Shown: one piece after another, positions 11,601-20,600 of the stretch
How positions within the stretch are numbered: the first letter of the stretch is position 1
Layout: every line of letters starts with the position of its first letter
Assembly (NCBI RefSeq): GCF_958450345.1
Contig: NC_088783.1
Location: 102,915,302-102,979,301 of the forward strand
Direction: 5' to 3'
Origin: Calliphora vicina
Taxonomy: Eukaryota > Arthropoda > Insecta > Diptera > Calliphoridae
Length of the DNA stretch: 64,000 nt
Made by a program: the position numbers and the translations under genes
Notes under the pieces: model-generated
What the model was told of the DNA's origin: nothing
Databases searched by the model: none
What the model saw: only the letters and a program-made list of their open reading frames with translations

Positions 11601-14600
11601 GGAAAGGAAGCAGGCTGCTCTGAATATAACCACCAAGTGGTGCTTGGAAAGGTGGCAGACCATTAACCCAGCCAAGACAATTCTTGTACCATTTACAAAA
11701 CGGAGAGTTATTAGAATGATAGAGCCTACATTGAATGCCTCATCTATAGGGTTTTCTAAGTAGGTAAAATATCTTGGGGTTGCACTTGATAGGACTCTCA
11801 CTTGGAATTCTCATTTATCCAACACTATCAAAAACGCCACTAGGGCAATATATGCCTGCCAGCGTCTTTTTGGTAGAACGCGGGGGTTAAAACCGAAGAA
11901 GATTTACTGGTCTTTTATTACGGTAATTATGCCAATAATTACATATGCATTGGCAGGTGTAAAAATGTAGAACAGGTGACCGCGAGAGCTTTACTTGACA
12001 AGGTATATCGCTTCATCTGTGTCTATATTACTGGGTCCATGAGCACCAGTCCCATTCATGCTGTGGGTGCAATCCTACATATCCCACCCTTACATCTATT
12101 GGCCTATAGGAGTGCATCCAGACTACCGGGAAAATCCCGTGTAAGGCCGGAAGATCTGGTTGGGCACATGCGCATTCTAGGCATCTATGAAAATGATCCT
12201 AGTATTGCAATATCGGACTATATGTCACCAACTAGGATGTTTAGGTCCTTATACCTGAAAGGGACGAGTGGTTAAATCAAACATGGTGGCAAAATAATGC
12301 CGATCAAGTATGGTTTACTGATGGTTCCAAACAGACAAATTTTGACACTTGTGCTGGTGTCTATGGTCCCAATTTTCAAAAGGGTATCCCAATGGGTACA
12401 TTCCCATTAATATTTCAGACGGAAATTTACGAAATCCTTACATGCTCCAACGAGTGCTTAAGAAGGAGACTAAGGATTAATAGAATATTTGTTATGTCTG
12501 ATAGTCAGGCTGCTCTTAGAGTCTTATCATCATGTGAAGTGAGGTCTGGTGTTGTTATGGACTGCTGGACATCCTTGAATGAACAATGAACTTACATTGT
12601 GCTGATTGTATCGCCAACAAGGGCTCTCGACGCTCGTTGGTTTTGCCATGACAGCCGGTTCTACGTACTGGAATGACCCGAGTTCACTCGGCCAAGGGCT
12701 GTCAACTCAGCAATCACTGCTGCTACAATAACAACAACGCTCGTTGGCATTTTTTTTATTTATTTAAGTCAATGGATTAAATCCTTACAGACTTTTATGA
12801 AAGTAAATACATATGTATAAATAATTACAAAAATAATTAATAATTTTTGGGGTAATTTACCAGGACTAAGACAGTCCAAACGATTCATCACCCTATCCAG
12901 ACGTAGATCCCAGTCGTTGCTTTCGCTCGAAAAGGGTCAATGGTCAATGGATTAAATCCTTACAGACTTTTATGAAAGTATATACATATGTACATATGTA
13001 TAAATAATTACAAAACATTTACAAAAATAATTAATAATTTTTGGGGTAATTTACCAGGACTAAGACAGTCTAAACGATTCATCACCCTATCCAGACGTAG
13101 ACCCCAGTCGTTGCTTTCGCTCGAAAAGGGTGACTTGAGGATACTTACTGGATTATTCACCGGACACTGAGATTTGAAGTATCATCAATTTATGTTAGGT
13201 AACGTTGAGAATAAACAGAGCAGGTTTTGTGGACTTCATGCCGAAACCTCTGAACATGTTCTATACTACTGCCCAATGCTGGCAATTTGCAGAACTAAAT
13301 GGCTCGGAAGGGCCTTAATGGCCCCGTGGGACGTAATTGATCTCTCACCAAATAGAATACTTGGCTACCATCTCCTGAAAATTTCGAATCGAATAAAAAA
13401 AATCAGCCAAATCGCTCTAGACGTTCTCAAGTGATGCCTTACATACATGGACCATTTAATTTTTATATACAGTATCGGCCATAACTAAAGCACCCCCTCA
13501 GTGATTTTTTTTCATATTAGATTTTCTTTTATAAAAACAAAGTTTTAAATTTCTTTAGTAATTCGTATACAACAGCTTCATAGAGACGCCATAAAACCGC
13601 GGTTATCGTACTTGGAAGTCGCCCACAGCAGACTCGGAGAAGAAGAGTAGATCTGGCACAACTTAGGTCGTGATGGAACAACAGGCTCTTTGTTTACTGG
13701 TCCCACATAGACCTTTCCGTCCCAAATTTATGCCCAGCTTGTGGTCAGGGTCCTCATGATAACGCCACCTAGTCCAATGGATTTATGGACCTACCCAGTT
13801 GAAGTAGCACAATATATTGGCCTTGTCTTCGATGCAGAACCCCCAGATTAGAAAATTGTGTAGTATAAGCTGTTACAAGATTTTAATAACTTCTTATTCT
13901 TATTTGAATTATTTTATTTAATATTTGTATACATTTGCATTTATTTAATGAATAAACGAAATTTGAACACAATGACTTCATCCATTAAAAAAATAAAAAA
14001 AAAAATTGAAATCGAACTAAAAATAAGTTACTTGTAGACTTTAACTAAAGTTTATTTCCATGCATATTAGTTAAATTATGTAAAAACTCAATAATTCAAA
14101 AAGATACATTTTTATGAGGCTACAAATTGTATTCCTACACAATTTTTAAAAATGGAGATAACACGGTTGTAAACGGCACAACTCGGAAATGTAATGGTTA
14201 TAATTATATAATAATTTTATAATCAAAACAATTGCATTTTTAATTTACATAAAGTTCATTTATTAAAAATAAAGCTAAAGGTTTTTATGGAATGGGGTTG
14301 TTAGTTTATTAATCACCATGCATTAAAATTAATTATGATACAAATTCTCGTAGCGTATAATCATTTTGACTAAATTTCCGGACCAAAACAAACAAAATAG
14401 CTGTGTAAGTGAGACTTTCTCCAATTCAATTCTATTATATCATTTGGTATACCCTTATGGCAAAGTTTTGCAAAAAAAAACATAAACGATTACTTCAAAA
14501 AATTTAATTGTTTAGCAAAATATCAATAGATATCACTAAAACATGTTTTAAAGAATCTAGAAAAGGTACTTAGAAAAGTGACCACTAAACCGCATTGAGT

Positions 14601-17600
14601 TAAAAAATATCAAAAATCTTAATAATAATAACGATTAAAAATAATAATAAGAATACTCATTTAAACAATACAGATTCTTGTTCCCGTACTCAGAATCAAT
14701 ATATTTTTTTGTTTTTCTGATTAAATCCGAATATTTTTCAAAGCCAAAATTATCTGATTTTAATTTTGAAGTCGCTTTCTGAGTAAATATAATATTTTTA
14801 AAACCCAAAATTATCTGATCTTAATTGAAGTATTCCACACTTTACATATTGCACAGTATGAAAGGCATAAATGCATATTTACATGAAGATCCACAAAGCT
14901 TAATTTTATTATTATATTCCAGTATATTAAATTGTTGTTTTGGTTTTATTTTTATAATTTAGTTTTTTTAGATGTCGTCCTTTTGCATGTTGAAAATGCT
15001 GTATGGATATTTTTTCAAAATTTAAATCTGCTTCCACAGTAAATTTACTAACACAAGCCGCTACAATAAATAAAAAAATAAGTATATATGATTATATCCT
15101 TACTACATTGGTTTTTAAGAATTGTACCTTTCAAAGCTTGTGTTACTGTTAAAGATCGTACCGGTGTTTTTCTTTCTGTGCCTTTCCAACACATATGCTG
15201 GGCTGCACCATCTTTTATTAATTTTCTCCAAATTGATTTCACATAATTTTGAAGACTATTTGCGGATTGTTCTTCAAAATCGGAAACCTGAAAATTAATA
15301 TTAAATAAGCAAGCAGATGTTTAATATATGCAAGACATAATCAAATGATAAAAGTTAATAATTTATGTGAAGCTTACGAGCTGATAATATTTTTTCTCGT
15401 CATTTTGTATTTCGGATTCAAAATTTAAAAAATCGTCAATAGAAGTGAAAGGTTCTTTTGGTATTACGCTCGTTTTTGGCGTTGTCCTCAAATTTTTATT
15501 GAGTTTAATTTCCTCTATAATGCGTACTACAATACTTTTTATAGCTTTCGTTTGTTCTCTTATTTCTGTGGAAAATATTATTCAATTGCCTTTAATCATA
15601 TACATACATATACCCAGCACTCACCTTTACTTAGTTTCATTTCAGTGTTTTGTAAATCCTCTTTAATTTCAATCCTAAAATTATGAAAATCTAAAAAAAA
15701 AATTTTCAATTAATCTCAAATTTTCCAGAAATGTTTCTAATTTTGTTTGTACTTACCACTATTTTTATATTGGCGTTCTTGGTTATCTGTCATAGAGAAA
15801 TTTGCATTTTGATACAGCGAATTTTGCTCCATGTTAACTGTGAACTAAAGGAGTAAAAACAAATTCATTTTTTATCTAATTTGTGAAACACAACTATTTT
15901 TGTTTATTTCTTTAACGGAATACGATTTCTTCTTAACTTAAAATAATCATTTAGGTCAAAGAATAACATTTAGAAGTAAGTCTAATAGAAAGAAGACATT
16001 AATGCCGACAAATAGCTACATATATGTATATGTACAGTAGCGAGCATAAAAAATGCAACGCTATGCAATTTGATTTACAACAGCACTGATTTTGCTCAAA
16101 AAGGTATCCAATTGTCCACATCTGCTGTTTTTTTATTCTTATTATTAGGCAATTATTGTATGACATTTTATCCAATATTTTTTATGCAAGGATAATTATA
16201 ACATTTTTAGGAAAAACAGTGCTAAATTTGAGCAAGCAAAAAATATGCAACTCTAAGATAATTGACTTGATTTTTAAAATTTTGAAAAAATAATTATAAA
16301 AAATTGTTAAAAACTATAATACGGTTACAATACAGCAATTTACTGTTAATACTAATAAATTCAAGGACATGAAATCTACAAAGGATAATAGAATTAACGA
16401 ATGATGCATTTTCTGTTCAATATTGTGAATTTTTCGAAAACCAAGAAAATTTTAAGAATTTTTATTTATTTCTTTACCAATTTAAAATCTTGCGCATATT
16501 CTCTATGAAAAGGAAATCAAATAATTGTGGTGGTGTGCCTAAAACTGAGTGTATAAGAGCTCAAGATCAAAAGGATAAGACTAGTTAATGTTAGAAGGGT
16601 GCTAAAATATTTTCACATCATGTGGTCTTTAAAAATTACAAATAATGAAATCATATTCAAATATCCATTTTTTTTGGTTAGTAAACGAATTCCAAAACAG
16701 CGGAAGACAACTGTAAATAATATTAAATTTGACACTGTTCCTATTTCATAGAATCCTATATTTAGCTTACGTGATTACTAAGCTATCGCAATTTTTTACT
16801 ATTTTAATTTAATATTTAAGGAAATATCTCTGACTAGACGGCCTGAGTAACAGATTGAAACTATCAGACACGAATAAATTAAAATTACGTTAATTGACCT
16901 TCTATATCATACGACTGCACCATTTTAAGCATAAAGGACCTGCTTCGAAAAGCACAGGCGCTTAATTTATTTTTGTAAATAATATATGGTTTATTGACCA
17001 AAACTTTTAAAATCATAATTTTTTATGGTTTTAGAAGTTTGGGGTTATTTTAAAACCAAGTGCTATATAGGGTTAATTTTAATTTTTCTACTGTTTTTGT
17101 AATCACTATGCTTTGTGTTATATTTTTCTTATGTTTCATCAAAATCCAAATATTATCAAAAATTTACCTTTGACCTTCACGATTTAAGGGTTAACGTTTT
17201 CCGATTTTAGTAAAACATTCAGACTATATTTAAAATTACCTGGACTATAATATACTTAATAGATTTTACTTAAAAATCATAACAGTATGGAAATTAGGCA
17301 CAGTATGGAAATTAGGCTAGTTTTTCTCGAAAATCGCAAAATTTAAATCGCAGGTACGGAAAAACTATAGGCGGTATTGTCATACTTTTATATTTTTATT
17401 CCCTATTATGTTCCAAATAAATCCCAAGGTGATGATCAAAAAATTCTGTAATTTGTTTAACAAAATTTTTAAAAATTTGAAACTGCCGTTAAAAAAATTT
17501 AATTTTGTTGGTTATACCTGCGAATAGGTTAACGTTGTCCTACGAAGACAAAAACTCATATACAAGTGAATATGGATATATTTTAATTCAAAATAAGCTT

Positions 17601-20600
17601 TTATTTTAATATGTATTTCTCAAAATATGTTAATTTTGTTGCTACATTTATTGTTCTAGTGGCCTGAGATACGTTAATGGCCTGGCGATTTTTTAATAAA
17701 TTTAACATTTTTTAACCAATATTTCGATTCTTTTAAATTAATTTGCAAAAGTAATTATTTAATGGCCAAATTTTTACAAAAACTGAAAAAATTTCATTTT
17801 TCCCCTTGTAAATGCACCTCAAAATTTCAGCGTCGTTGCGCCACCAGTTAACGTTATCCTATCATCCTAATATTTTACACAACGTATTTCTACAATACAT
17901 AGAACAATTCTAGTGGGGGGACGGGCTAGTGGCCTGGCGATTTTTTAATAACTTTAACATTTTTTAACCAATTTTTATGTTTTATATCTTATTAGAACGA
18001 CAATTACGTGCACATTTCGATTCTTTTCAATGAATTTGCAAAAGTAATTATTTAATGGCAAAATTTTTACAAAAACTGAAAAATTCCATTTTCCCCCCTA
18101 TAAATGCACCTCTTCAGCGTCGTTGCGCCACCAGTTAACGTTATCCTATCATCCTAATATTTTACACAACGTGTTTCTACAATACATAGAACAATTCTAG
18201 TGGGGGGCCGGTCAAAATTCGCAATTTTATTTTTTTGGAGCACTATAATGTATAGTGTCCGAAAAATGCGCAATTGGACTGTTTTAAAATTGTTCAAAAA
18301 TTACATATTTTTTCGTGGAAAATTTAATCATTCAATACATTTTTAAAGCTATTTTTTAATGGATTTGAATTCAAGAAAATTTGAATGATACAATAATGAA
18401 TAAATTTTATAAAGAATGACTTATCAAAGGAATGAATTAATTCATAATGAATGCATCAATGGAAAGGTTAAGAGAAAACAAATTGTTTTGATTTTGAATT
18501 AAATAATTGGATTATAAACCAATTAGTCTTGGATTCTTTCTACTGAAAATCCTAGAGAGGGTCATCGATGTTCACTTGAGAATGACTATATCAACATTGC
18601 TCATATCTAAATCCCAACATGCCTACGTTAATTGCAGATCTGTGAAAACATCTCTGGTCTCAATTGAAGAGTCGTTATCGCATACGGAGTATTGTCTGGT
18701 TGCCTTACAGTCTCCATTTCATATTAACCTTAATATTTCAAAAAAAATGGAAAATTAGACTCTGATTTTTTACACTTTGAAATTAATAACCTTAATATGA
18801 ACTTTAAAAAAATAGCAAATTATCTGAAGGTTCATCGTCACACCTTTTAAAAAGCCATTAAATAGTATAAGGAAGATTTGAACAGGCAGACCGACTGTTA
18901 GCAGACTGTTTGAATCCCCCAATTATTTAAATTTTTATAAAACTGTTTTAATTAATTTATTTCTCAACAATTTTAAGTTAATATAAGAGGAGGTCCATAA
19001 AAAATCTCATCATATGATGTTTACAGTACATCTTCGACATGTAAGATTACTGATGACGCCCTTGGCAGAATATAAAATTCATTCCAATTTAAAATTGAAA
19101 TTACTTTACAATGGTATTCTTTGAATTATTACATAAATAATAAACTTGAGAAAGAATAAATTTACTTTCAAATTTAAGAATGAGGTGTACAGTAGATCTG
19201 GGTCAAAGACAACAAGGAAGAATGCCAATTTAAAATAAAAACAATGGATACACATTTTCCGTCCGACATTGGTTGGACTAAATAAATAAAATTTATTAGA
19301 TATAAAATATGAAATACTTATTGTTAGTTCATTAAAAAATTAAGATACATACAATAAACAGAAAATTAAAAAAAAACAAAATCTCTAATAGTAGCTTTAT
19401 TTAAAAAAATAAACTGAAAACTATTGTTTTAATTTCTTATCGCATCGATTTTTAGCCTGTTGAAAATACAAGATGACCACCCGTTCAAATTCTGTTTCAC
19501 TATGGTCTGTATATTTTTTAGCATATGAAACTGAAATAAATAAGTTTAGTTAAGTAATGTTATTAGTAGATCAATAACCATCACTCACGTCTAATTGCTA
19601 ACAATGTTGAAAAGTTTTTTATTCCCATTTTGTCTTTAGAACCCTGCCAGCAAAACTCTTTTGCCACTTCGTCCTTTATCAATAGCCGCCAACAATATTT
19701 TATAAATTTACAGGCATTTTCAATTGATTGTTCCTTAAAATCTTTTACCTAAATTAAATAGTGTATTAATAATTTGCTTAAAATATATTTTGTGTTTGCA
19801 ATTTGACATACCAAATTCGCAAAATTTTCTTCAGATTCATGAATTTTTGCTTCAAATTTTAAAAATTCTTCCTTGCATACAAAGGGTGTTTTTGGTAATA
19901 TTCTTGCGTTATTTAGAATGTGTGAATGTTTTTGTAACATGTTTACTGTCGAACGTTCTTTCCTGTGGAAAAAACTTCCACTTGGTTTAGCTGTCGTTGA
20001 GTCGACAATCTTTGGTCGAGTAAGATTCGAGTCGTACCGTAGCGAAGATTCAGATGTAGAAGGAACGAGAAAATGTGGCACTTTATTATGTTGGATCAAT
20101 TTTATTTCTTCAAATAACTGCTGCATAAGCCTGTTATTAGTATCTAATTGCTCCTGGATATGTCGTATATCTGAAATAAAATAGTTGTATAGTAGAATAC
20201 TTTGTCGTCTTAATTTTTTTATTTACCTTTCTTTATTACAAGTCCAATGGGCTCGTTTTCATCATTGTATATATATTGCGTATTATCCATCTGTGATGTG
20301 AATAAGTAGGATAAATATAATTTTTTCACTTTTTTAAAACTATTAAATATTCAAACTGTTCGTTTACAAATAGTTTTTTTTTATTGAAAATTGCCAAAGC
20401 AAGTAAATGTAGTAAAAACCATCAAACGAACATAATAAATGCATTGAAAACATGACTTCTCTATAGAAGTTCCAAAATTTGTATCATTTTGATCATTAAT
20501 TAAGAAGATTACTTTATATTTTTTTTTAAATCGAATAATACTAAAATGATTCCACCAAAAAATTTTTTTACAAATAATTTTTATTATATACAAAAGTAGA

